From Bacteroidales bacterium (GTDB lineage: Bacteria > Bacteroidota > Bacteroidia > Bacteroidales > JAGOPY01), in the NCBI GenBank assembly GCA_030638325.1, contig DAOWEV010000227.1, positions 1 through 18,693 of the forward strand: a stretch of DNA of 18,693 nt. The letters run 5' to 3'. Shown here piece after piece: positions 8,325 to 14,789 of this stretch. How positions within the stretch are numbered: the stretch's first letter is position 1; every line of letters starts with the position of its first letter. The notes beneath the pieces are model-generated. The model saw only the letters and a list, made by a program, of their open reading frames with translations, was not told the DNA's origin and did no database searches. The position numbers and the translations under genes are program-made.

Positions 8325-8357
8325 CTCAGCCCCTCAGTCCCTTAGTCTCTGTCGCCC
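8322..8357. repeat. Right arm of the octad inverted repeat
   Basis: Inverted counterpart of 8076-8111, with about five mismatches. It carries CCCTCAG/TCCCTTAG-type octads and is C-rich on the + strand, so a transcript reading through from ppiD meets a C-rich, G-poor stretch here. Positions 8358-8374 continue as C-rich sequence without a clear unit. Confidence 0.75.
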
Positions 8358-8374
8358 CCTCGCCCTCACGCCTC

Positions 8375-8437
8375 CCGTCTTCCGACTTCGGACTTCCGAC
8401 TTCTGTTAACTGATAACTGATAACTGATAACTGTCTA
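8375..8437. repeat. Heptad array reaching the rodA stop codon (9 units)
   Basis: Four CCGACTT-type units (8375-8402), then CTGTTAA, three CTGATAA and CTGTCTA, all in one register. The last unit contains the complement of the rodA TAG stop (8435-8437). The same pairing of a GGAAGTC-type zone (here on the minus strand) with an AACTG/CAGTT zone occurs at 28-111 and 14679-14755. Confidence 0.85.
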
Positions 8438-9694
8438 AAGAATCTCCAGCCTATTAGCATCTTGCTTGATAAAGATAAATAGCAGGATAGTGAAAGCCCA
8501 CAGGGAAGAACCCCCGTAACTGAAAAAGGGCAAGGGGATCCCAATGACCGGCACCAGGCCGATTGTCATCCCGATATTGATCGCAAAATGGAAAAACAGA
8601 ATGGAAACAACGCCATAGCCGTATACCCGGCTGAAATGTGACCGCTGTCGCTCAGCGAGGAAGACAAGTCTGGTTAGCAATGCCATGAAAAGGACTACAA
8701 TTAGGAAACTGCCGATAAAACCCCATTCCTCCCCAACAGTGCAAAAGATAAAATCAGTACTTTGTTCAGGAACGAAATTATATTTTGTCTGGGTGCCTTT
8801 CAGAAATCCTTTCCCCGTGATCCCTCCCGATCCTATGGCGATCTTAGACTGATGGACATTATAGCCAGCCCCCTGCGGATCAATCTCTTTTCCGAGGAGG
8901 ACGTTTATCCTTTTCTTCTGGTGGGGCTCAAGTGCGTTTTCAAACGCATAATCGACACTCAGAACAAAACCAATGGAAACCACAAGAATACCTGCAAGCA
9001 TGATGATATTCCGGCTGCTTCGTTTAGTAAACAGGAATAATAAAACCGTCAGGCCGGTAAGCGCACCAATCACTATCCAATTGTTCAGCATCAATGTCAG
9101 TATGAATAAGATGGCAATGAGTACTCCGATAACAAGGATAGAGCCGGACAAGCCTTCCCGGTATAGAACCAGGATAAATGAAACATAGATGAGGGCCGAG
9201 CCGGTATCGTTTTGCAAAAAAATAAGCACTGCCGGTAATCCGATGATGATCCCTGAAATGATCTTGACGCTCTTTGATTTGATGTCGGTTGTAAATGAAC
9301 TGAGGTATCTTGCCAGGGCCAGGCTGGTAGCAAATTTAGCAAATTCGGATGGCTGAATGGCGAAACCGCCAATCTGGAACCAGGACTTGCTGCCTGCAAT
9401 TTCTTTGCCTACAACCAATACAGCAATAAGGCTTAACATGCTAAGAGCAAAGATAGGATATGAAAAAGTGGTGAAAAATTTGGCATCGATCATCAGGATC
9501 ACCATGGCCAGTAAAATGGCTGCTGAGATCCAGATAAGCTGTTTGCCATAGCGTTGTGATATATCTAAAATACTACTATGGTCCTCATCATATACTGCCG
9601 CATAAATATTTATCCATCCCAGTAAGACCAGCAGCAGATATAGCAGGATGGTAATCCAGTCAACGTTTTTGAATATGCCTTCCTGGGTTCTCAA
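8435..9694 (-). CDS. rodA: Peptidoglycan glycosyltransferase RodA (SEDS family)
   Basis: RodA polymerises glycan strands from lipid II during cell elongation, working with the transpeptidase PBP2 in the inner membrane. The 419-residue protein is polytopic, with about ten hydrophobic segments, and shows the SEDS signatures: IQPSEFAK at 113-120, FVPEQSTDF at 307-315 with the presumed catalytic Asp314, and near the C-terminus GIPLPFFSYGGSS. The start overlaps the mrdA stop in an ATGA arrangement, so the two are translationally coupled. The stop TAG lies in the last unit of a heptad array. A few arginines and lysines follow the last membrane span, as normal. Confidence 0.95.
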   Translation of the reverse strand: MRTQEGIFKNVDWITILLYLLLVLLGWINIYAAVYDEDHSSILDISQRYGKQLIWISAAILLAMVILMIDAKFFTTFSYPIFALSMLSLIAVLVVGKEIAGSKSWFQIGGFAIQPSEFAKFATSLALARYLSSFTTDIKSKSVKIISGIIIGLPAVLIFLQNDTGSALIYVSFILVLYREGLSGSILVIGVLIAILFILTLMLNNWIVIGALTGLTVLLFLFTKRSSRNIIMLAGILVVSIGFVLSVDYAFENALEPHQKKRINVLLGKEIDPQGAGYNVHQSKIAIGSGGITGKGFLKGTQTKYNFVPEQSTDFIFCTVGEEWGFIGSFLIVVLFMALLTRLVFLAERQRSHFSRVYGYGVVSILFFHFAINIGMTIGLVPVIGIPLPFFSYGGSSLWAFTILLFIFIKQDANRLEIL

Positions 9695-11508
9695 TTTTCC
9701 TGAATTAAATTTGTGTTCAGCATTTTATCCTGATACCAGACGGGGTTAACCTCACCGGTCAGGTATTTTTCCATCATCAGGGTAGCGATAGGGGCTGCCC
9801 ATGTGGAACCGAATCCACAGTTTTCTACTACAACAGCGATGGCAATTTGGGGATCATCTTTCGGTGCGAAAGCTATAAAAAGAGAGTGGTTTTTACCATG
9901 TGGATTCTGAGATGTTCCCGTTTTTCCACATGCCGGAATACTGTCTGCAGTATACCACCTGGCAGATCCCATCTCCCCGGTATATACCAGGTGCATCCCC
10001 TCGATAACGGGTTTGAAATATTTGCGGTCTATCTTCACATCATGCTTCTCTTTAAAATCATTCACCAGGCTGGTGTCGCCAATTACTTGTTTTAACAGAT
10101 GCGGAGGATAATAATACCCCCTGTTTGCTAAAATGGCAACCAGATTTGCCAGTTGCAGGGGTGTCAGTTCAACCTCCCCCTGTCCAATGGAAAGGGATCT
10201 TACGGTTGTCGCTTTCCAGCCATTTACGCCATAATATTTATTAAAATATGAATCCTCCGGAAGGTTCCCACCGCGTTGATCTGAAATGTCTCCCGGCAGT
10301 CTTGCCCCAATTCCAAATTTCATTACCTGCTCCCTCCATGAGGTATAAGCTTCCTGTATAGTGGTGAACTTGTCCATCTCAAGAATGCTTTTGAATACCT
10401 GCCAGAAATAAGGATTACAAGACTGCTCAATGGCGTCCACAAGGTTTAATGGCGATTCATGATTATGACTACATGGTATCGGGTAAGTAGTTACCCCATT
10501 ACAACTATACTCAGTGTATGGGAATAAGACATGCTCCTGCTGGCCGATCAGCGTATTCACTACTTTAAAAGTTGACCCTGGCGGATACTGGGCCATTGTT
10601 GCCCTGTTGAATAAAGGTTCCAATGGATCTTTGCTGAGTTTTGAAAAGTTTTTGGAACGGATCCTGCCAATCAATTGGTTGGGATCATAATTGGGACTTG
10701 TAACCAGGGCAAGGATCTCACCGGTAGCTGGCTCGATAGCAACAATACCGCCTTTCTTGTTTTTCATCAGCTTTTCTCCATAAACCTGCAACTCTGTATC
10801 AATGGTGAGACGGATGTTCTTTCCTGCAACAGCAGAGACATTGTATTTTCCACCCTGGAAACGCCCTTTTTCCCGGTTAAAGACATCAACCATCACGATC
10901 TTTAACCCTTTCCGGCCACGCAACGATTTTTCGTAGTACTTTTCAATACCGCTTTTCCCAATATAATCACCCTGTTTGTAATATGAATCACGCTTAATTT
11001 CTTTTTTATTGACTTCACTAACGTACCCAAAGATATGGGCGGCTACCGGAAATGGATATTTTCTCAGGGTCCTGGCCTGAATATAAAATCCGGGATATTT
11101 AAAAAGTTTTTCTTCGAGGTAACCATAATCTTCCTTGGATATCTGTTCGAGAAAAATGGATGGCTTATAATAGGAATGCTTTTTGGCAATATCCATGCGC
11201 CGGATAAATTCTTCCCTGGTGATCTTCAGTAAGTTGCACATTTCATTTGTATCTGTCTCACCAACCAGTCTGGGAGTTACAAGCAGATCATATGCCGCTT
11301 CATTATAGATCAGCAGCCTGTCGTTACGATCATACACTAGGCCCCGTGGGGGATATTGAGTGATATATCGTAATACATTGTTCTCTGCTGAGAGTTTGTA
11401 TTCGTTTTCCAGAACCTGTAAAAATATTAGCTTGATGATAAAAATGACCCCGGTAAGGACAAAGATACCGGCAATTATGTATTTTCTGCTTTCGTAGGTC
11501 CTTTTCAT
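9691..11508 (-). CDS. mrdA: Penicillin-binding protein 2, elongation transpeptidase
   Basis: Cross-links peptidoglycan made by RodA. I chose ATG at 11508 (605 residues). From there come a short basic N-terminus, one membrane segment (about 10-32) and the PBP dimerisation domain (RGLVYDRNDRLL near 55-66). The transpeptidase domain follows with STFK at 312-315 (nucleophile Ser312), SCN at 363-365 and KTGT at 529-532. An in-frame TTG at 11547 would add 13 residues, but the -7 box at 11545-11552 would overlap that start, so it is unlikely. Rod genes mreB, mreC and mreD, often adjacent in this phylum, are not in the window: upstream is a lipoprotein gene instead. Confidence 0.93.
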   Translation of the reverse strand: MKRTYESRKYIIAGIFVLTGVIFIIKLIFLQVLENEYKLSAENNVLRYITQYPPRGLVYDRNDRLLIYNEAAYDLLVTPRLVGETDTNEMCNLLKITREEFIRRMDIAKKHSYYKPSIFLEQISKEDYGYLEEKLFKYPGFYIQARTLRKYPFPVAAHIFGYVSEVNKKEIKRDSYYKQGDYIGKSGIEKYYEKSLRGRKGLKIVMVDVFNREKGRFQGGKYNVSAVAGKNIRLTIDTELQVYGEKLMKNKKGGIVAIEPATGEILALVTSPNYDPNQLIGRIRSKNFSKLSKDPLEPLFNRATMAQYPPGSTFKVVNTLIGQQEHVLFPYTEYSCNGVTTYPIPCSHNHESPLNLVDAIEQSCNPYFWQVFKSILEMDKFTTIQEAYTSWREQVMKFGIGARLPGDISDQRGGNLPEDSYFNKYYGVNGWKATTVRSLSIGQGEVELTPLQLANLVAILANRGYYYPPHLLKQVIGDTSLVNDFKEKHDVKIDRKYFKPVIEGMHLVYTGEMGSARWYTADSIPACGKTGTSQNPHGKNHSLFIAFAPKDDPQIAIAVVVENCGFGSTWAAPIATLMMEKYLTGEVNPVWYQDKMLNTNLIQEN

Positions 11509-11544
11509 CAGCGTCAGTATGATAGCAGGATTAAGGAATGAAAG

Positions 11545-11552
11545 CAAAATTA
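11545..11552 (-). promoter_or_regulatory. Bacteroidota -7 box (TAATTTTG) for mrdA-rodA
   Basis: Reads TAATTTTG on the minus strand, 36 nt before the mrdA ATG at 11508. No good -33 element. The 141 bp between mrdA and the lipoprotein gene hold no ORF and no obvious terminator hairpin. Confidence 0.5.
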
Positions 11553-11649
11553 TAACAAATCCGGATGGAAATTACTTGCAGAAATACGTCTTATCAACAG
11601 CTAATTGTTATAGATATATAAACTGTAGAGTTGAATAGAAATCATCCAA

Positions 11650-12192
11650 CTATATGCGAATGATAGTATCCGTTACGATCGTATTACTTTCGTTAAGTGA
11701 CCTGTCAAAGATATAAGCCATAAAAAAGATGCTATCGAAATCAGAATTGTAGTTATAAATGAAAAGGGTATCATATATTTCGCCTGAAATAGATTTGTTA
11801 ACTGCCGCAGGAGTAAGCATCGGGATCCTGGCATTCTGGGTGATGGTATCAAATTGCTGGGTGTTTGGATTGTAATATGTAATAGTTACTTCTTTGATAA
11901 TCCCGTTTTGTATTTCAAAATATGAGATGATCAGGTTATAGTAATACGGACTACCGAAATTAAAAGGTGGAAATGTGTCGTTTTTCGCCAGGCCCAGGTC
12001 TCCGTCACCGTCCGTAAATGAAAATTTAAGAACCCCCCTGTCGTAAATACTGTCAACCGTATTATAGATCTTTTCAAATGCCAGGTATTCAATTCTGGGT
12101 TCAGGAGCGAATCGATCCTGCTTCTTGCATGAAAAAGCTGCCGGGATGAGGATAATCATCAAAATATAGATTATTTTTACAGGCACTTTCAT
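11650..12192 (-). CDS. Putative lipoprotein, uncharacterised
   Basis: With the ATG at 12192 the product has 180 residues: basic start, hydrophobic run and lipobox AFSC with Cys22, so an exported lipoprotein. An ATG seven codons upstream (12213) would overlap the -7 box at 12211-12218 and is less likely. A FTDGDGDLG segment (about 59-67) is an Asp-rich, possibly calcium-binding turn that I have seen in other small Bacteroidota lipoproteins. The rest looks like a beta-sandwich with many Tyr and Ile, but I recognise no family. It is divergent from the LuxE-like gene and lies upstream of mrdA, with no evidence that it belongs to the rod operon. Confidence 0.75.
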   Translation of the reverse strand: MKVPVKIIYILMIILIPAAFSCKKQDRFAPEPRIEYLAFEKIYNTVDSIYDRGVLKFSFTDGDGDLGLAKNDTFPPFNFGSPYYYNLIISYFEIQNGIIKEVTITYYNPNTQQFDTITQNARIPMLTPAAVNKSISGEIYDTLFIYNYNSDFDSIFFMAYIFDRSLNESNTIVTDTIIRI

Positions 12193-12210
12193 ACTCCCGG
12201 TTTTTAAGAT

Positions 12211-12218
12211 CAAAGGTA
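12211..12218 (-). promoter_or_regulatory. Bacteroidota promoter (TACCTTTG) for the lipoprotein gene
   Basis: Minus-strand TACCTTTG lies 18 nt before the ATG at 12192. A TTTG on the same strand 22 nt further upstream could be the -33 element, making this the most complete promoter in the window. No comparable box is seen for the divergent LuxE-like gene. Confidence 0.55.
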
Positions 12219-12246
12219 TTGATTTTTTTGTAATTTATTCCAAATT

Positions 12247-13251
12247 ATGACGACAGATATGATAGACGGGCCGGACCCAAAACATGTTGATATTTTTAAA
12301 ACCATGTCATCCGGTCAGTTTAACGATATTGCATTGGAATTATTTCATTATCAATACAAAAAGAGTGCCATTTACAGAAAATTTGTGGACTATCTCGGAG
12401 TGGCTCCCGACAGTATTGAAAGCCTGGAAAAAATCCCTTTTCTGCCGATAGGATTTTTCAGAGATCAGGTAGTCCTGTGTGGAAAGGTAGAAGATACTGA
12501 TATAATATTCCGGAGCAGTGGTACAACGGGCACAATGCCCTCTCACCATTATGTGAAGGAACTTTCATTGTATGAGGAAAGTTTTACCAGGGGGTTCCGG
12601 TATTTTTATGGCCCTCCGGATGATTTTTATTTTCTTGCATTGTTACCTTCTTACCTTGAACACAGCCATTCTTCCCTTATTTTTATGATGGATAGTTTTA
12701 TCAGGAAGTCTGGAAAAGAAAGTGGGTTTTACCTGCATGATTATGATTCCCTGGTGGACACATTGAATAAGTTGAAAGGACGGAAAAAAAAGGTCATTTT
12801 ATGGGGCGTATCGTTTGCGCTGATGGAACTGGCAGAAAATTATAAACTGCATATACCGGAAGTCATTGTCATGGAAACCGGCGGGATGAAAGGAAGACGA
12901 AAAGAGATCACCAGGGATGAGCTGCATCAGGCACTTTGTGCCCGGTTTGATGTACAATCCATTCATTCGGAATATGGAATGACGGAATTATTATCGCAGT
13001 CATACTCTGCAGGCAACGGAAGGTTCATGACACCACCCTGGATGAAAGTTCTAATCAGAGATGTAAATGATCCGCTTTCTTTGATCGGGACCGGTAAAAC
13101 CGGTGGTATTAATGTGATTGACCTTGCCAATATCCATTCCTGTGCCTTTATCGCTACCCAGGATCTTGGTAAAATCCATTCTGACAACTCCTTTGAGGTA
13201 CTGGGAAGGTTTGATGACAGTGATGTCAGGGGATGCAGCCTGTTGTTCTGA
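12247..13251 (+). CDS. LuxE-like acyl-protein synthetase (ANL family)
   Basis: A 334-residue adenylate-forming enzyme. The ATP-binding signature SSGTTGT is at 90-96, ETGG at 210-213, EYGMTELLSQ at 242-251, TQDLG at 304-308 and a C-terminal GRFDDSDVRGCSLL near 320-333. LuxE of luminous bacteria activates a fatty acid as acyl-AMP and moves it to a Cys near its own C-terminus. Cys330 here is five residues from the end and could be that residue (inference). No luxC, luxD or luciferase genes are present, so a light-emitting role is not suggested. Stand-alone LuxE-like genes are frequent in Bacteroidota. The carboxylate substrate and acceptor are unknown. Start ATG 12247, no strong promoter seen. 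A repeat array begins 6 bp after the stop. Confidence 0.82.
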   Translation: MTTDMIDGPDPKHVDIFKTMSSGQFNDIALELFHYQYKKSAIYRKFVDYLGVAPDSIESLEKIPFLPIGFFRDQVVLCGKVEDTDIIFRSSGTTGTMPSHHYVKELSLYEESFTRGFRYFYGPPDDFYFLALLPSYLEHSHSSLIFMMDSFIRKSGKESGFYLHDYDSLVDTLNKLKGRKKKVILWGVSFALMELAENYKLHIPEVIVMETGGMKGRRKEITRDELHQALCARFDVQSIHSEYGMTELLSQSYSAGNGRFMTPPWMKVLIRDVNDPLSLIGTGKTGGINVIDLANIHSCAFIATQDLGKIHSDNSFEVLGRFDDSDVRGCSLLF

Positions 13252-13257
13252 TCGTTT

Positions 13258-13385
13258 CCCTCGCCCCCTCACCCCCTCACCCCCTCACCCCCCTCACTCA
13301 CACTCACACTCACACTATCTCAACTCTCAACTCTCAAATCTCAACTCTCATTCACTTCTAACTTTCAACTTTCAACTTTCAACCT
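13258..13385. repeat. Octad-hexad-heptad array filling a convergent gap
   Basis: Four octads (CCCTCGCC, then CCCTCACC three times) at 13258-13289, three CACTCA hexads plus CACTAT (13295-13318), then ten heptads (13316-13385) of ACTCTCA type changing to TCAACTT type. The 128 bp contain a single G on the + strand (13263). It occupies the whole space between the LuxE-like and Nudix genes and extends 21 bp into the Nudix gene, supplying its last codons and stop. Confidence 0.9.
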
Positions 13386-13805
13386 GTCCCATGCCATCTC
13401 AAGAATTTTCTCATGATCAAATGCTAATTGCGGAGTACTTTCAACGGGAAACCAGGCTGCCTGTTTTGCATCATCACTACCCCGGACTTCAGATTTATTT
13501 AATTCCGCAATCCCGTAATGGACAACGGAGATGACCCTGGCCCTGGGATCCCTGTGAAGATCTCCGAAAGCATGTAGTTGCTGAAGGGATACGCCTGTCA
13601 ATCCGGTTTCTTCTGCCAGCTCTCTCTCAGCAGCTTCCAGAAGTGATTCATCCATCTCGATAAACCCTCCCGGAAAAGCCCAACTGTCTTTATAGGGTTG
13701 GAATTTACGTTGAATGAGCAAAACTTCCGGTATGGTTCCGTTTTTACGGAATACTACTATGTCGACAGTAACACACGGACGAGGATAATCATAAGTATAG
13801 CTCAT
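13365..13805 (-). CDS. Nudix hydrolase
   Basis: A 146-residue cytosolic pyrophosphohydrolase. The Nudix box is complete at residues 47-69 (GFIEMDE, seven residues, then RELAEETGL), so metal binding and catalysis should be intact. The N-terminus YPRPCVTVDIVVF and the tail LAFDHEKILEMA are like those of the small ADP-ribose/NADH-type Nudix proteins of Bacteroidota; the substrate is not fixed by sequence. There is no helix-turn-helix tail, so it is not an NrtR regulator. The last residues, RLKVES, and the TGA are encoded by heptad-array sequence (GTTGAAA units on the coding strand). A -7 box lies upstream. Confidence 0.9.
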   Translation of the reverse strand: MSYTYDYPRPCVTVDIVVFRKNGTIPEVLLIQRKFQPYKDSWAFPGGFIEMDESLLEAAERELAEETGLTGVSLQQLHAFGDLHRDPRARVISVVHYGIAELNKSEVRGSDDAKQAAWFPVESTPQLAFDHEKILEMAWDRLKVES

Positions 13806-13827
13806 GGCGGAAGATTTGATAAGATCA

Positions 13828-13835
13828 CAAAGATA
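13828..13835 (-). promoter_or_regulatory. Bacteroidota -7 box (TATCTTTG) for the Nudix gene
   Basis: Perfect TAnnTTTG match on the minus strand, 22 nt before the ATG at 13805. No clear -33 element. Confidence 0.6.
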
Positions 13836-13899
13836 ATCAATTGATTGATGCGATATGCTGTGGGGGATGTGTTATAAGGGGTTATCCTGATGCCATAGA

Positions 13900-13928
13900 A
13901 AAACCCCGGCTGAAAAGGCCAGGGTTTT
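13900..13928 (-). terminator. Intrinsic terminator after the repeat-protein gene
   Basis: AAAACCC and GGC pair with GCC and GGGTTTT, with one C/A mismatch, a closing T-G wobble and a 5-nt loop. On the minus strand the stem is followed by a run of five Ts (13899-13903). It lies 35 bp after the stop of the 13964-14485 gene and before the Nudix promoter, so it separates the two. It is the only classical terminator I find in the window. Confidence 0.8.
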
Positions 13929-13963
13929 AGTGCAACCAAAATGATTAACTAACATTGATCTAT

Positions 13964-14485
13964 TCAGAGAGCATCAACAGAATATTGCAAAATAATGTTT
14001 ATTTCATATTCATCTGTTTCTGCTTCGTCGAGAATAACTTCTGTTCCATTCAGATTGATGAAACCGTGGATTTTTTCAGCAGTAAAGTTAGTTTGCTGTA
14101 TTTCTGCCGGTGTGATCATTTTTATAACTGAAATATGGTCTATTCTTGAAACGTAATTTACATGGCATGGTTGGATATTACAATGAAGATCCCTGATCTC
14201 ACGGGGAATGTCATCGATGTAATCCTCGTTTTGATATTCTGCCGTCATCTGGTCAGTCATGGAATCATAATAGATCTTTTTTGTATCGAACGGAATATCA
14301 TCAACATATGCTTCTTCTTCCAGATAATCCACACCATTTAACAGGGCCTGATTGGCTACCATTTCAGTGTTAAACGGAATGTCATTAACATAGGCTTCAT
14401 CTGCCAGGTTAATATCCTGACCAGTGGTAATTGAACCGGTTGTGCAGATGAATATAAAGATGAAGGAAATTATTATTGTTTTCAT
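13964..14485 (-). CDS. Secreted repeat protein with three Y(V/I)(N/D)DIP motifs
   Basis: The 173-residue precursor has a signal peptide (hydrophobic 4-14, likely cleavage near TGQ at 21-23). Three copies of a 12-residue acidic motif follow at residues 29-40, 57-68 and 86-97 (for example EEAYVDDIPFDT), spaced 28-29 residues. The third copy is degenerate after DIP. Similar E-A-Y-V-D-D-I-P-F motifs occur in other small exported Bacteroidota proteins as far as I recall; no function is known to me. The C-terminal half (100-173) has Cys102 and Cys107 and no recognised domain. It is monocistronic: terminator downstream, AT-rich leader upstream without a clean TAnnTTTG box. Confidence 0.75.
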   Translation of the reverse strand: MKTIIISFIFIFICTTGSITTGQDINLADEAYVNDIPFNTEMVANQALLNGVDYLEEEAYVDDIPFDTKKIYYDSMTDQMTAEYQNEDYIDDIPREIRDLHCNIQPCHVNYVSRIDHISVIKMITPAEIQQTNFTAEKIHGFINLNGTEVILDEAETDEYEINIILQYSVDAL

Positions 14486-14625
14486 GTTTTATATTTTTAT
14501 AGTTTATAATTTATGTTTCCTGATATGATATTATCGAAATCCGTGCCAAAGTTCATAACACATTAACAATCAAATTGATATAATGGCTGTGCTATTTAGA
14601 AAGTATCAAAATAGTGTTCATTAAA

Positions 14626-14641
14626 CGTACACTGATGTACG
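14626..14641. other. Short perfect hairpin CGTACA-CTGA-TGTACG
   Basis: Six base pairs with a 4-nt loop, followed on the minus strand by TTTAA. It lies 149 bp beyond the rsmI stop and past the heptad array, so it could be a weak end point for that operon or an operator upstream of the repeat-protein gene. The 304-bp gap 14486-14789 holds otherwise an AT-rich leader (14486-14570), nothing recognisable to 14625, and the array. Confidence 0.3.
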
Positions 14642-14650
14642 GTTACGAAC

Positions 14651-14776
14651 ATGAGACTTGAGAGATGAGAGTTGAGAGATGGAAGTCGGAAGACCGAAGT
14701 CGGAAGTCGGAAGAGGGGAACAGTTGACAGTTAACAGTTAACAATTAACAGTTAACAGAAGGTTGAAGATGGGAAC
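14651..14776. repeat. Heptad tandem array, composite (18 units)
   Basis: Eighteen in-register units. TTGAGAG/ATGAGAG types (14651-14678) change to TCGGAAG/ACCGAAG types (14679-14713), a linker AGGGGAA, then CAGTTGA/CAGTTAA units (14721-14755) and degenerate ones. Zones one and two have the same order and strand as the array at 7-118, and the third zone is a related word. It ends 13 bp from the rsmI stop codon, so it is on the 3' side of that operon; the rsmI transcript would read the pyrimidine-rich strand over the first two zones. Confidence 0.9.
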
Positions 14777-14789
14777 ATTAAGAGTGAAC

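Noticed and set aside
8326..8544. Minus-strand 72-codon ORF overlapping the rodA 3' end
   Set aside because: It runs through repeat sequence and is out of frame with rodA, which is a clear full-length gene.
11509..11547. TTG start adding 13 residues to PBP2
   Set aside because: The -7 box at 11545-11552 overlaps it, and the ATG at 11508 gives the normal short cytoplasmic N-terminus.
12247..13251. Bioluminescence (lux) operon
   Set aside because: Only a LuxE-like gene is present; the neighbours are a lipoprotein and a Nudix gene, and no luciferase or reductase gene is seen.
13118..13534. Plus-strand 138-codon ORF across the LuxE-like 3' end and the array
   Set aside because: It reads another frame of the LuxE-like gene, then the low-complexity array, then antisense of the Nudix gene; no domain or signal.
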